The position numbers were made by a program, and so were the translations under genes. DNA of 64,000 nucleotides from positions 62,001 through 126,000 of the forward strand of contig NZ_JZRB01000007.1 in the NCBI RefSeq assembly GCF_000964085.1, in the 5' to 3' direction. The notes under the pieces are model-generated. The model ran no database searches and was not told the DNA's origin. It saw nothing but the letters and a program-made list of their open reading frames with translations. Shown one piece after another: positions 43,830 to 52,540 of the stretch. The first letter of the stretch is position 1. Every line of letters begins with the position of its first letter. The stretch comes from Luteibacter yeojuensis. Its GTDB lineage: Bacteria > Pseudomonadota > Gammaproteobacteria > Xanthomonadales > Rhodanobacteraceae.

Positions 43830-44633
43830 ATGAAAACCGTTCTGTTGGCCGCCTGCGCGGCCGTCGCCACCCTCGCCCCGGCTGCCCACGCGGCCGACAC
43901 GCCGCCGCTCACCGGCAACGTGGCGATCGTTTCCGACTACATGTTCCGTGGCCTTACCCAGACCTGGGGCCACCCTGCCATCCAGGGCGGCGCCGATTAC
44001 ACCAACCCCAACGGCTTCGCGGCCGGCACGTGGGCGTCCAGCGTCAGCGACCGCAGCTATGCGGGTGGCTCGATGGAGCTGGACCTTTACGCGAGCTTCG
44101 GCCGTTCCATCAGCGACGACTGGTCGTGGCGCGTGGGCCTTTACGGCTACCTGTACCCTGGCGCGAACCTCGACCAGGCCAGCGGCTACCAGCGCCGCAC
44201 CTTCAATACCCTGGAGGCGAACGCCGCGCTCACGTGGCGGCAGTTCACGCTGAAATACAACCGCTCGCTTACCGACTACTTCGGTGCGGACCGCGAGCAG
44301 GGCTACGACGGCGACACGCACGGCACGGGCTACCTGCAACTGGATGCCGCGCTACCGCTCGCCGACGCCTGGTCGCTCGCGCTGCATGCGGGGCACACGC
44401 ACTACACCGCGTCGCTCGCCACGCCGACGGCCTACGGCGTGCGCAACGTCAGCTACAGCGACTTTTCCGCCACCGTGAAATACGCCTTCAACGACCACTG
44501 GTCGGTGAGTGGTGGCGTCACCCACGCCACCAACGGCCGCTACTACAGCCACGTCTCCAGCTACACGGATGCCAGCGACACGCGCGACATCGGGGGCAAC
44601 CGTGGTCTCGTCATGATCCAGGGCACGTTCTGA
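43830..44633 (+). CDS. TorF-type putative outer-membrane porin inside the kdp operon
   Basis: 267 residues with a signal peptide ([21 protein letters not shown], cleavage at about 21). The mature part starts [33 protein letters not shown], the signature of the TorF family of putative porins, and continues with alternating aromatic strands to a terminal GTF. Such proteins are 8- to 12-strand barrels of unproven selectivity. Placed between kdpB and kdpC with 10 bp to kdpC, it should be induced together with the K+ pump, suggesting an outer-membrane route for K+ at low external potassium. Confidence 0.88.
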   Translation: MKTVLLAACAAVATLAPAAHAADTPPLTGNVAIVSDYMFRGLTQTWGHPAIQGGADYTNPNGFAAGTWASSVSDRSYAGGSMELDLYASFGRSISDDWSWRVGLYGYLYPGANLDQASGYQRRTFNTLEANAALTWRQFTLKYNRSLTDYFGADREQGYDGDTHGTGYLQLDAALPLADAWSLALHAGHTHYTASLATPTAYGVRNVSYSDFSATVKYAFNDHWSVSGGVTHATNGRYYSHVSSYTDASDTRDIGGNRGLVMIQGTF

Positions 44634-44643
44634 GGAACCCGCC

Positions 44644-45219
44644 ATGAAAACCCTCCTCCGCCAGGCGATCGTCCTGTTCCTCGGCCTCACCGTGCTCACC
44701 GGCATCGCCTACCCGCTGCTCGTTACCGGCATCGCACAGGCCGCCTTCCCGCATGCGGCCAGTGGCAGCCTCGTCGAAGCCAACGGCAAGGTCGTGGGCT
44801 CGTCGCTCATCGGCCAGGCCTTCACCGAACCTCGTTACTTCTGGGGCCGCCCCTCGGCCACCACGCCCGCCGCGTACAACGCGGCGGCGTCCACCGGCTC
44901 GAACCAGGGTCCGACCAACCCCGCGCTCACCGATGCCGCGAAACAGCGCATCGCCGCGCTGCGCCAGGCCGACCCGGGCAACAGCGCGCCGGTGCCGGTC
45001 GACCTCGCCACCGCCTCGGCCAGCGGCCTCGACCCGGAGATCAGCCCCGCTGCTGCGGAGTACCAGGTGGGTCGGGTGGCCAAGGCGCGTGGTGTTGCGC
45101 CGGACAAGGTCCGTGAACTGGTCGCCGCGAATACGAAGGGGCGCCAGTTCGGCGTGTTGGGCGAGCCGCGGGTGAATGTGCTGGAACTCAACCTCGCGCT
45201 GGACCAGGCGGTCCGGTAA
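44644..45219 (+). CDS. kdpC: Potassium-transporting ATPase subunit C
   Basis: 191 residues. One N-terminal membrane helix ([26 protein letters not shown]) and a periplasmic part with the family motifs [38 protein letters not shown], and [22 protein letters not shown], ending [12 protein letters not shown]-like. It stabilises KdpFABC and affects K+ affinity. GGAACCC precedes the ATG. It follows the porin gene by 10 bp; a REP pair separates it from kdpD. Confidence 0.96.
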   Translation: MKTLLRQAIVLFLGLTVLTGIAYPLLVTGIAQAAFPHAASGSLVEANGKVVGSSLIGQAFTEPRYFWGRPSATTPAAYNAAASTGSNQGPTNPALTDAAKQRIAALRQADPGNSAPVPVDLATASASGLDPEISPAAAEYQVGRVAKARGVAPDKVRELVAANTKGRQFGVLGEPRVNVLELNLALDQAVR

Positions 45220-45232
45220 CACCGGCCCGCCC

Positions 45233-45310
45233 TGTAGGAGCTCACACCCGTGAGCGACAGCTTTTTGCGTAGTCGCGACGAGCTGTCGCCCACAGGTGTG
45301 GGCTCCTACA
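45233..45310. repeat. Inverted REP pair
   Basis: Units 45233-45261 and 45282-45310 (stem CTCAC/GTGAG and CCCAC/GTGGG) between kdpC and kdpD. Such pairs often lower downstream expression and would favour more pump than sensor. Confidence 0.9.
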
Positions 45311-45365
45311 CGAGCATGCGGTGCATCAGGCGCCGACCACCCCCACACCCTGTATCGTTCGCCCC

Positions 45366-48032
45366 ATGACCGACACCCGCGACGCTCGCGCCGACGCCCT
45401 GCTGAACACCGTGAACGGTGACGTGGGCCAGCGCCTGAAGATCTTCCTCGGCGCGGCGCCCGGCGTCGGCAAGACCTACGCCATGCTTTCGGCCGCGCGC
45501 GACCTGCGCCGGCAGGGCGTGGACGTGGTCGTCGGCTTCGTGGAGACGCACGGCCGCGCGGAAACCTCGGCATTGCTGGAGGGCATCGAGGTGCTGCCGA
45601 CGCGCACGGTCCCCTACGCCGGTCGCGACTTCCAGGAGTTCGACCTCGACGCGGCATTGGCCCGCAAGCCCGCGGTGCTGATCGTCGACGAGCTGCCGCA
45701 TACCAACCTGCCCGGTGGCCGGCACGCGCGCCGGTGGCAGGACATCGCCGACCTGCTCGACGCGGGCATCGAGGTCTACACCGCGCTCAACGTGCAGCAC
45801 CTCGAAAGCCTCAACGACCAGGTGCGCCGGATCACCAACGTCGCCGTGCGCGAGACGGTGCCCGATGCCTTCCTTGACCGCGCCCGCGACATTGTCCTCA
45901 TCGACCTGCCCCCGCGCGAGCTGATCACACGGCTGAAGCAGGGCAAGGTCTATGTCCCTGAAACCGCGGCCGTCGCGCTCGATGCGTTTTTCTCGCCCAC
46001 CAACCTTGCCGCGCTGCGCGAGCTGGCGGTGGAAACGGTGGCGCACCACGTCGACAGCGACCTGCGCGAGCACATGCTGGCCCGCGGCGGCGCCATGCCC
46101 GTGCGCCGCCGCACCATGGCAGCCATCGATGGCCATGCGCAGAGCGAGTACCTCGTGCGCATGACCCGCCGCATCGCAGAGCGCCGCGGTGGCCCGTGGA
46201 GCGTGCTGTTCGTCGACACCGGCCATGTCGACGGCGAACGCCGCGAGCGCGTGGACGCGGCCATGCGTCTCGCCCGCCGCCTGGGCGGCGAGCCCGTGAT
46301 CCTGCGTGGCCATGCCATCGCCGACGAGCTGCTGGCATGGGCCGACCGCGAAGGCGTGGGCCAGATCGTCGTCGGGCGCACGCGCGAACGGCCCATCGCG
46401 CGGCGCATGGGGTTTTCGCTGACGCAGCAGCTGCTGCGCCGTGGCGCGCACCTGGAACTCACCATCGTCGCCACGCCCGCCGAACGCGCCCGCGCGCGGC
46501 GCAAGCTGCGTTCCGGCGTTGGCGCGGCTGGCGGTACGCGGCGCGATTACGCGTTTGCCACGGCGGCGACGGCCGTGGCGATGGGCCTGTCCTTCGTCGC
46601 CGACCGCTTCCTGTCGGTGGCCAACCTCTCGCTCATCTTCCTCACCGCCGTGCTGGTGGTCGCGGTGCGCACGCGTATGGCCGTGGCGGTGTACACGGCC
46701 ATCCTCTGCTTCTTCGGTTACAACTTCTTCTTCGCACCCCCGCGCTACACGCTGGCCATCGCCAATGCGGATGACGTGCTGGCGGTGGTGCTGTTCCTCG
46801 TCGCCGCCCTGGTGTGCAGCCGCCTGGCCACGCGGCTGGCCGGGCAGGTGCAGTCGCTGCGCGCGGCACAGGTGCGTGGCCGCGCGCTCGTCACGCTCGG
46901 CCAGCAGCTCGCCACCAGTGCCGACGCCGAAGGCATCCGCACCGCGGGCGCAAGGGCACTGGCCCGTGCGCTCGAGGCGGAAGTGGCGATGCTTGCGCGC
47001 AACGCAGGCGGCGAGCTGGCACTCGCCGTGTCGTCGCCCGATGCTTTCGCGCTGTCGACGCAGGATCGGGCCGCCGCCGACTGGTGCGACAAGCACGCCG
47101 AGCCGGCGGGCCGCTATACCGATACGCTGCATGGCGCATCGTGCTGGATGCTGCCGCTGGGTACGGAACACCACCGCGCGGGCGTGGTGGCATTGCGTTT
47201 CCCGCTCGGCGCGCGCGAGCCCGACGCCGACCGCCGCGGCCTGGCGCAGGCCATGGCCGAGGACATCGCCCAGGCGCTCGAACGCGCCCGCCTCGCGGTG
47301 GAACTGGAAAGCGCCCGGGTGCAGGGCGAGACCGAACGCCTGCGTAGCGCCCTGCTCTCGTCGGTCTCGCACGACCTGCGCTCGCCGCTGGCCTCCATGA
47401 TCGGCTCCGCCGGCACGCTGCTCAGCTACGACGCCCAGTTGCCAAACGACGAGCGCCACGCGCTCCTGCAGGCCATCCTCGGCGAAGGCCAGCGCCTGGA
47501 TCGCTATATCCAGAACCTGCTGGACATGACGCGGCTTGGGCACGGCACCCTGCAGCTCCACCGTGACTGGGTCGATGCCGGCGAGATCGTCGCGGCCGCC
47601 GTGGCCCGGTTGCGCAAGCTGATGCCCGATACGCATGTCGACGTGCACCTGCCGCGCGACACCGTGCTGCTTCACGTGCACCCTGCGCTGATCGAGCAGG
47701 CGCTGTTCAACATCCTGGAAAACGCGGCCAGCTTCTCGCCGGCGGGCGAGCCGGTGCGCGTGCTGGTGCGCACCGAGGCCGGGCGGCTGCTGTTCGATGT
47801 CAGCGACCGCGGCCCGGGCATCCCCGAGGAGGAGCGGGCGCGCATCTTCGACATGTTCTACTCGGTATCGCGGGGTGACCGCGGCAAGCAGGGCACCGGT
47901 CTGGGCCTGGCCATCTGCCGCGGCATGGTTGGCGCGCACGGCGGCACGGTGGAGGCCTTGCCCCACGCCGGCCAAGGCACCACCATCCGGGTCTCGCTGC
48001 CCTTGCCGCCGCCGCCCGACGAACCCGCATGA
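45366..48032 (+). CDS. kdpD: Sensor histidine kinase KdpD
   Basis: 888 residues, the full-length KdpD. N-terminal KdpD domain with Walker A GAAPGVGKT (29-37) and VVGFVETHGRAET, a universal-stress-protein-like domain (about 250-375), four membrane helices (about 395-490), a GAF region, then HisKA with SVSHDLRSPLASMIGS (His669) and HATPase (LFNILENAASFSPAG, DRGPGIPEEE, GTGLGLAICRGMVGAHGG). It senses K+ limitation or turgor and phosphorylates KdpE. ATG 45366 is chosen over 15 codons upstream that begin in the REP tail. ATGA overlap with kdpE. Confidence 0.97.
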   Translation: MTDTRDARADALLNTVNGDVGQRLKIFLGAAPGVGKTYAMLSAARDLRRQGVDVVVGFVETHGRAETSALLEGIEVLPTRTVPYAGRDFQEFDLDAALARKPAVLIVDELPHTNLPGGRHARRWQDIADLLDAGIEVYTALNVQHLESLNDQVRRITNVAVRETVPDAFLDRARDIVLIDLPPRELITRLKQGKVYVPETAAVALDAFFSPTNLAALRELAVETVAHHVDSDLREHMLARGGAMPVRRRTMAAIDGHAQSEYLVRMTRRIAERRGGPWSVLFVDTGHVDGERRERVDAAMRLARRLGGEPVILRGHAIADELLAWADREGVGQIVVGRTRERPIARRMGFSLTQQLLRRGAHLELTIVATPAERARARRKLRSGVGAAGGTRRDYAFATAATAVAMGLSFVADRFLSVANLSLIFLTAVLVVAVRTRMAVAVYTAILCFFGYNFFFAPPRYTLAIANADDVLAVVLFLVAALVCSRLATRLAGQVQSLRAAQVRGRALVTLGQQLATSADAEGIRTAGARALARALEAEVAMLARNAGGELALAVSSPDAFALSTQDRAAADWCDKHAEPAGRYTDTLHGASCWMLPLGTEHHRAGVVALRFPLGAREPDADRRGLAQAMAEDIAQALERARLAVELESARVQGETERLRSALLSSVSHDLRSPLASMIGSAGTLLSYDAQLPNDERHALLQAILGEGQRLDRYIQNLLDMTRLGHGTLQLHRDWVDAGEIVAAAVARLRKLMPDTHVDVHLPRDTVLLHVHPALIEQALFNILENAASFSPAGEPVRVLVRTEAGRLLFDVSDRGPGIPEEERARIFDMFYSVSRGDRGKQGTGLGLAICRGMVGAHGGTVEALPHAGQGTTIRVSLPLPPPPDEPA

Positions 48033-48727
48033 ATCCCGCCGCCCCGCGTGTCCTCGTAGTCGATGACGAAGCGCAGATCCGCCGCTTCCTCGATATCGGC
48101 CTGCGCGCGGAGGGCTACCAGGTGGTGCTGGCCGCGAACGGTGCGGAAGGCCTCGGCCTGGCCGCCACGCAGAGCCCTGACATCGTGGTACTCGACATCG
48201 GCCTGCCCGACATGGAGGGACACGACGTGCTGCGCGAGCTGCGTACCTGGAGCCAGGTACCGGTCATCATGCTCTCGGTGCGCGATGCGGAAACCGAGAA
48301 GGTGAAGGCGCTCGACAACGGCGCCAACGATTACGTCACCAAACCCTTCGGCATCCAGGAGCTGATGGCGCGCCTGCGCGTCTTGCTGCGGCAGAGCGCC
48401 AAGGCCGGCCAGCCGGAAGCGCCGGTGCGTTATGACGACGGCGCGCTGGTCGTCGACCTGGCCCGTCGCGAAGTCTTCTTGCACGGCCAGCCCGTGGCGC
48501 TCACGCGCAAGGAGTTCGCCGTGCTGGGCATGCTCATCCGCCACCCCGGCCGCGTCGTGAGCCAGCAGCAGATCCTGCGCGATATCTGGGGGCCCACCCA
48601 CGTGCAGGACACCCACTACCTGCGCATCGTGATGGGCAAGCTGCGCCAGAAGCTCGGCGACGACGCCACCACGCCCCGCTGGCTAAAGACCGAACCCGGC
48701 GTCGGCTACCGCTTCCCGGCTGCGTAG
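48029..48727 (+). CDS. kdpE: Response regulator KdpE
   Basis: 232 residues, OmpR/PhoB type. Receiver with DDE pocket and Asp56 (IVVLDIGLPD), K in VTKPFG, then a winged helix (about 130-230; VALTRKEFAVLGMLIRHPGRVVSQQQILRDIWG and TEPGVGYRF). It activates kdpFABC, probably through the AATTTACG repeats at 39522. Start overlaps kdpD (ATGA). Confidence 0.97.
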   Translation: MNPAAPRVLVVDDEAQIRRFLDIGLRAEGYQVVLAANGAEGLGLAATQSPDIVVLDIGLPDMEGHDVLRELRTWSQVPVIMLSVRDAETEKVKALDNGANDYVTKPFGIQELMARLRVLLRQSAKAGQPEAPVRYDDGALVVDLARREVFLHGQPVALTRKEFAVLGMLIRHPGRVVSQQQILRDIWGPTHVQDTHYLRIVMGKLRQKLGDDATTPRWLKTEPGVGYRFPAA

Positions 48728-48735
48728 GCGTTCCC

Positions 48736-48805
48736 TGTAGGAGCGCACACCTGTGCGCGATGGGTGTTCGCGAAAAGCTGTCGCGCACAGGTGTGCGCTC
48801 CTACA
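48736..48805. repeat. Inverted REP pair
   Basis: Units 48736-48762 and 48777-48805 (stem GCGCACA/TGTGCGC) after kdpE. This is the third stem variant of the family, with ends unchanged (GTAGGAGC ... GCGA). Confidence 0.9.
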
Positions 48806-48937
48806 AGGGGGTGGGGGCCTGTGAACCGTGCGGCACATCACACGTCGCTCGATTGCCCCGATTTCTCAGAATAGTCTGATTCCCTTCGCCCCCTCGCGCC
48901 CGCAGGCTCGTCGGCCCCTGTACCCCATGGAGCCACC

Positions 48938-49264
48938 ATGCGCCTGCTTCCGATCGCCCTGCTCTGCCTCGTCGCCACGCCCGCGTGCGCCACCATCACC
49001 TGCAACGCCGAGCGCTATGTGTTCGGCAACCACCACTTTCCCTCGCACGACGAGGCCATGGCGCAATGCCTGAAAGAGGAAGCCTCGATGACCCACGCGG
49101 AGACGGGCGCCTATGAACACGGCACCGGCTGCCACGACGTGGGCGCGGTGGGTGAGCACGATGGCTGGCGCTACGGGCGCGTGGCGACGGCGGTCATAGC
49201 GCGCGAAAGCGGCGAGACCTACACCTTCGAGGGCTTGTGGATGTGCAAGCCGGTGGCCGACTAA
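48938..49264 (+). CDS. Small exported cysteine-containing protein
   Basis: 108 residues. A Sec signal (MRLLPIALLCLVATPACA, cleavage at about 18) precedes a mature domain with four cysteines (ITCNAERY, MAQCLKEE, TGCHDVG, LWMCKPV), suggesting two disulfides. GGAG lies 6 nt before ATG. No family recognised. It stands alone between kdpE and a convergent AraC gene. Confidence 0.75.
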   Translation: MRLLPIALLCLVATPACATITCNAERYVFGNHHFPSHDEAMAQCLKEEASMTHAETGAYEHGTGCHDVGAVGEHDGWRYGRVATAVIARESGETYTFEGLWMCKPVAD

Positions 49265-49271
49265 CGCTCGG

Positions 49272-49317
49272 TGTGGGAGCGCGCTTGCGCGCGATCGCGC
49301 GCAAGCGCGCTCCCACA
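49272..49317. repeat. Fused REP pair, 46-bp perfect palindrome
   Basis: Two CGCGC-stem REP units joined tail to tail without spacer, making a perfect palindrome of 23-bp arms (TGTGGGAGC ... GCTCCCACA). It lies 8 bp after the 48938 gene and 3 bp before the stop of the convergent AraC gene, so it may end transcription from both sides. Confidence 0.93.
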
Positions 49318-49320
49318 TAT

Positions 49321-50112
49321 TCAAGCGGCGGCCGCCTGGCGGGAGAGGTAACGCCCGGGCGTATCGCCGAAGGCCTTGCGGAACATCGCCACGAACGCGC
49401 TGGGCGTGGCGTAGCCCAGCGAATCGGCGATCGTGGCCACGGTCTCGCCTTCGGCCAGCCGCTCCAGCGCGCGGGTGAGCCGCGCGTGCTGCCGCCACTG
49501 CGCCACGCTGCACTGGGTCTCCTCGCGGAATAGCCGCGTCAGCGTGCGCACCGACAGCCCGGCCCAGCTGGCCCATTCGTCGATGCCGCGGGTGTCCTCG
49601 GGGTGCTCGAACATCGCCATGGCCACGCGGCGCAGGCGGCGGTCGGTGGGCATGGGCAGGTGCATCGGCTCCACCGGCGCGTGGCGGATCTCGTCCAGCA
49701 GCACGGCGAGCAGCCGCTCGCGCTCGGGCGTCATCGGCGCGTCGGGAGCCCAGGTGGCCGCGCGCTTCACCACGGCGCGGAACACGTCGTCCACGCCCAC
49801 AACGCAGGCGTGCTCGGGCAGGCCGCGGGCGGCATCCGGCGAAACGAACACGCCCCAGGCGCGGCTGGGCCCCGAGATGCTCACCGTGTGAAGCATTCCC
49901 GGCGGCATCCAGCCGGCCCGGTGCGGCGGCAGCAGGTAAGTGCCTTCATCCGTCCGGGTAACGATAAGGCCCTGTTCTACGTAGAAAAACTGGCCGCGCA
50001 CGTGCTTGTGCCAGTCGATTTCCAGCTGGGAGGTTTCGCGCTCGGCGGCGTACGCCAGCAGGGGCGGGCCGTCGGCGCTGTCGAACAGCTCATGGAACTG
50101 GGATTTATCCAT
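49321..50112 (-). CDS. AraC-family regulator with cupin sensor
   Basis: 263 residues. N-terminal cupin-like part (HKHVRGQFFYVEQGLIVTRTDEGTYLLPPHRAGWMPPGMLHTV, about 35-80) and a C-terminal double helix-turn-helix (about 160-255: IDEWASWAGLSVRTLTRLFREETQCSVAQWRQHARL and LGYATPSAFVAMFRKAFGDTPGRY). This is the layout of AraC proteins that sense a small ligand. The start codon abuts the TTTGGCC direct repeats, and there is no strong ribosome-binding site. Target genes unknown; the 50258 gene is divergent. Confidence 0.93.
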   Translation of the reverse strand: MDKSQFHELFDSADGPPLLAYAAERETSQLEIDWHKHVRGQFFYVEQGLIVTRTDEGTYLLPPHRAGWMPPGMLHTVSISGPSRAWGVFVSPDAARGLPEHACVVGVDDVFRAVVKRAATWAPDAPMTPERERLLAVLLDEIRHAPVEPMHLPMPTDRRLRRVAMAMFEHPEDTRGIDEWASWAGLSVRTLTRLFREETQCSVAQWRQHARLTRALERLAEGETVATIADSLGYATPSAFVAMFRKAFGDTPGRYLSRQAAAA

Positions 50113-50158
50113 TTTGGCCTGATCTCGACATTATTTGGCCCGATGACGATATCAGGCC
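50113..50158. promoter_or_regulatory. Probable AraC-type operator
   Basis: TTTGGCCTGAT (50113-50123) and TTTGGCCCGAT (50134-50144) repeat with a 21-bp period, two helical turns, as AraC monomers bind. An inverted copy ATCAGGCC follows at 50151-50158. It begins at the base next to the regulator's start codon. Confidence 0.65.
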
Positions 50159-50257
50159 GATAGGGGACATGTATAACATTTGCATCCCCAAGTAACTGTT
50201 CCGTGCGTGGCATCCGCCGACAGCCAGCGCAGGCGAACACCGAGCCCGGAGGTCCCC

Positions 50258-50500
50258 ATGATCCGCCTCGTCACCCACGATTACACCGACCTGCAGGACG
50301 ACACCAGCGCCGGCGAGGCCCTGGTCACGTTCGTGGCCTGCGCCCATGCCATGCTTGATTCCACCACGCCAGAGGAGCAGCGGCGCCGCCTGGAGCCCCG
50401 CCTGCTGGCCCAGCTGCCCACCCTGCGGGCCCTCGGCGTGTTCGAACTGTTCGACGTCCGTAACCCCGCCCTGGCCGCCCTGTTGGCCGACGAGGAGTAA
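50258..50500 (+). CDS. Small protein of unknown function
   Basis: 80 residues, acidic, largely helical (LVTFVACAHAMLDSTTPEEQRRRLEPRLLAQLPTLRALGVFEL), no membrane helix or signal. A strong GGAGG is placed 6 nt before ATG 50258. Divergent from the AraC gene, whose operator region it shares, so it may be the regulator's target. No family recognised. Confidence 0.7.
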   Translation: MIRLVTHDYTDLQDDTSAGEALVTFVACAHAMLDSTTPEEQRRRLEPRLLAQLPTLRALGVFELFDVRNPALAALLADEE

Positions 50501-50542
50501 ACGCTCCATAACTTGAAAATATCTGACGCAAGCATATTTGCC

Positions 50543-50570
50543 TTGACAACTATCTGGTTGGCAATAGAAT
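50543..50570 (+). promoter_or_regulatory. Promoter and MarR operator of the efflux operon
   Basis: -35 TTGACA (50543-50548), 16-bp spacer, -10 TAGAAT (50565-50570). The spacer and -35 form the inverted repeat TTGACAAC-N6-GTTGGCAA (50543-50564, 7 of 8 bases matching), so a bound MarR dimer would block the polymerase. A second palindrome, AAATAT-N11-ATATTT, lies at 50517-50539. Confidence 0.75.
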
Positions 50571-50577
50571 GCGCGTC

Positions 50578-51036
50578 ATGAATACGAACCTCTGCGCTTC
50601 ACCGGACGGCCGCGACAGCCTCGGTGCCCTCATCGGCATGGTCCGCGGTGAAATCGTGCGGGCCATCGAGGCCGACCTCGCCGCGCAGGGTGCGGACCTG
50701 AAATTCACCCAGTTCCACGTGCTGAAGCGCCTGGCGAACATCGGCCCCATGACGGCCACCGAACTCGCCCGCGCCGTGGACCTGGACGGCGGCGCCATGA
50801 CGCGCCAGCTCGACCAGCTGGAAGCCAAGGGGTACCTGCGCCGCACGCCGCACGAGCAGGACCGCCGCGCCCTGCGCATCGAGCTGACCGAAGCCGGCGT
50901 GGCGTTGTGGCGCCACCTGCATGAAAGCAACGTGGCCACGCTCGAGCGGGCGCAGAAGGACCTCTCTGGCGACGAGCGCACGAAGCTGCTGGATTACCTG
51001 CAACGCGTGCTGTGCGCGTTGCGCGAAAAAAACTGA
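50578..51036 (+). CDS. MarR-family transcriptional regulator
   Basis: 152 residues from ATG 50578; winged helix MTATELARAVDLDGGAMTRQLDQLEAKGYLRRTPHEQDRRALRIELTEAG is the MarR core, with flanking dimerisation helices. An ATG three codons earlier lies inside the -10 element, so 50578 is preferred, and the mRNA would be leaderless or nearly so. First gene of a MarR-NodT-EmrA-EmrB operon; it should repress the operon and release on binding a drug-like ligand. Confidence 0.93.
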   Translation: MNTNLCASPDGRDSLGALIGMVRGEIVRAIEADLAAQGADLKFTQFHVLKRLANIGPMTATELARAVDLDGGAMTRQLDQLEAKGYLRRTPHEQDRRALRIELTEAGVALWRHLHESNVATLERAQKDLSGDERTKLLDYLQRVLCALREKN

Positions 51037-51060
51037 CTCTAGATACCTGAGGCAAAACGC

Positions 51061-52512
51061 ATGCGTCTGCACACTCTCGTGGCGGCCATCGGTGCCGCCT
51101 TCGTCCTTTCCGGCTGTGTCACCAGCCGCGGACTGGAACCGCAGGGCCACCTGACCGACCCGGCCACCCTCCATGCCGAGAAGAGCCTCGCCAAGGGCGA
51201 GGGCGCCACCTCGGCGTGGCCGGCGGCCGATTGGTGGACGGGCCTGGGTGACGCCCGCCTGTCCGCGCTCATCGACGAAGCCCTGAAGGACAACCCGAAC
51301 CTCGCCGTCGCCGACGCCCGCGTGCGCCAGGCGCAGGCCAAGGCCGGCACGGCCGACGCCAACCGCGCGCCCACGTTCAACGTGGGTGGCGGCGTGGCCG
51401 GCGCGCACCTGCCCGAAGGCCTGGTGGGCCCCGAGCTCGGCAAGTTCAGCTGGACGAAGTACGGCTACGGCAACTTCAATTACGACCTCGACCTGTGGGG
51501 CGGCAAGCGCGACGCGTTCGAGGCCGCCGTCGGCTCGCAGCGCGCCGCCGAGGTGGACGCCCGCGCCGCGCGCATCGAGATCAGCACCAACGTGGCCCGC
51601 GGCTACGTGCAGCTGGGCTACGCGTTCGACCAGATGGACGTGGCCAAGGCCGAACTCGACCGCAGCCGCGCGTCGCGCGACCTGACCAAGCAGCGCGTGG
51701 CGGCCGGCGTCGATAACCAGATGCAGGTGAAGCAGGCCGAAAGCGAAGTGGCGTCGGCCGAGCGCGAGATGGCGGTGGCGCAGCGTGCCATCGACAGCGC
51801 GCGCACCCAGCTCGCGGTGCTGCTCGGCAAGGGCCCGGACCGTGGCCTCGAGATCGAGCGCCCGACCACGCTGGCGCCCTCGGCCGTGGCCGTGCCCGCC
51901 AACGTGCCGGCCGACCTGCTCGGCCACCGCGCCGACCTGGTGGCCGCGCGCTGGCGCGTCGAGGCCGCGTCGAAGGATATCGACTCGGCCAAGAAGGAGT
52001 TCCTGCCCAACGTCACGCTCGGCATCCTCGCCGCGCAGGTGGCCGGTGGCTCGGATAACCTGTTCTCGTCCGCCGCCCGCTTCTGGCAGGTGCTGCCGGC
52101 CTTCAGCCTGCCCATCTTCGATGGCGGCCGCCGTCGCGCGAACCTTGCCGGCAAGGATGCGGAATACGACCTCGCCGTGGCGCAGTACAACCAGACCCTG
52201 GTGGGCGCGCTGAACGAAGTGGCCGACGACCTGGCCGGCCTCGATGCGCTGAACGCGCAGCTGCAGGCCCAGCAGCGCGCGCACGATGCCGCGCAGCAGG
52301 CGTATGACCTTTCACAGCAGCGCTACAAGGCCGGCGTGGGCAGCTACCTCGATTCGCTGGTGGTGCGCCAGCAACTGCTCGAGGCCGAACAGCGGCTTGT
52401 CTCGCTGCGCGCCGAGCAGGTCGACACCAGCGTGCAGCTCATCCAGGCGCTCGGCGGCGGTTTCCGCCCCGAAGCCGGCGACCAGCCCGTCGCCGCCGCC
52501 GACACCCATTAA
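51061..52512 (+). CDS. NodT-family efflux outer-membrane lipoprotein
   Basis: 483 residues of the TolC-like OEP family. Lipobox LSGC with Cys19, so the N-terminus is lipid-anchored in the outer membrane. Two OEP repeats are visible (PNLAVADARVRQAQAKAGTADANRAPTFNV and YDLDLWGGKRDAFEAAVGSQRAAEVDARAARIEI; then the second-half PNVTLGILAAQVAGG and YNQTLVGALNEVADDLAGLDA). It forms the trimeric exit duct for the EmrA-EmrB pair encoded next. Confidence 0.95.
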   Translation: MRLHTLVAAIGAAFVLSGCVTSRGLEPQGHLTDPATLHAEKSLAKGEGATSAWPAADWWTGLGDARLSALIDEALKDNPNLAVADARVRQAQAKAGTADANRAPTFNVGGGVAGAHLPEGLVGPELGKFSWTKYGYGNFNYDLDLWGGKRDAFEAAVGSQRAAEVDARAARIEISTNVARGYVQLGYAFDQMDVAKAELDRSRASRDLTKQRVAAGVDNQMQVKQAESEVASAEREMAVAQRAIDSARTQLAVLLGKGPDRGLEIERPTTLAPSAVAVPANVPADLLGHRADLVAARWRVEAASKDIDSAKKEFLPNVTLGILAAQVAGGSDNLFSSAARFWQVLPAFSLPIFDGGRRRANLAGKDAEYDLAVAQYNQTLVGALNEVADDLAGLDALNAQLQAQQRAHDAAQQAYDLSQQRYKAGVGSYLDSLVVRQQLLEAEQRLVSLRAEQVDTSVQLIQALGGGFRPEAGDQPVAAADTH

Positions 52513-52540
52513 GAACACACACACTTCAAGGCACTGACCG

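Noticed and set aside
45306-47975. 889-codon open frame opposite kdpD
   Set aside because: The plus strand encodes all KdpD domains; the antisense frame has no recognisable domain and covers the REP tail.
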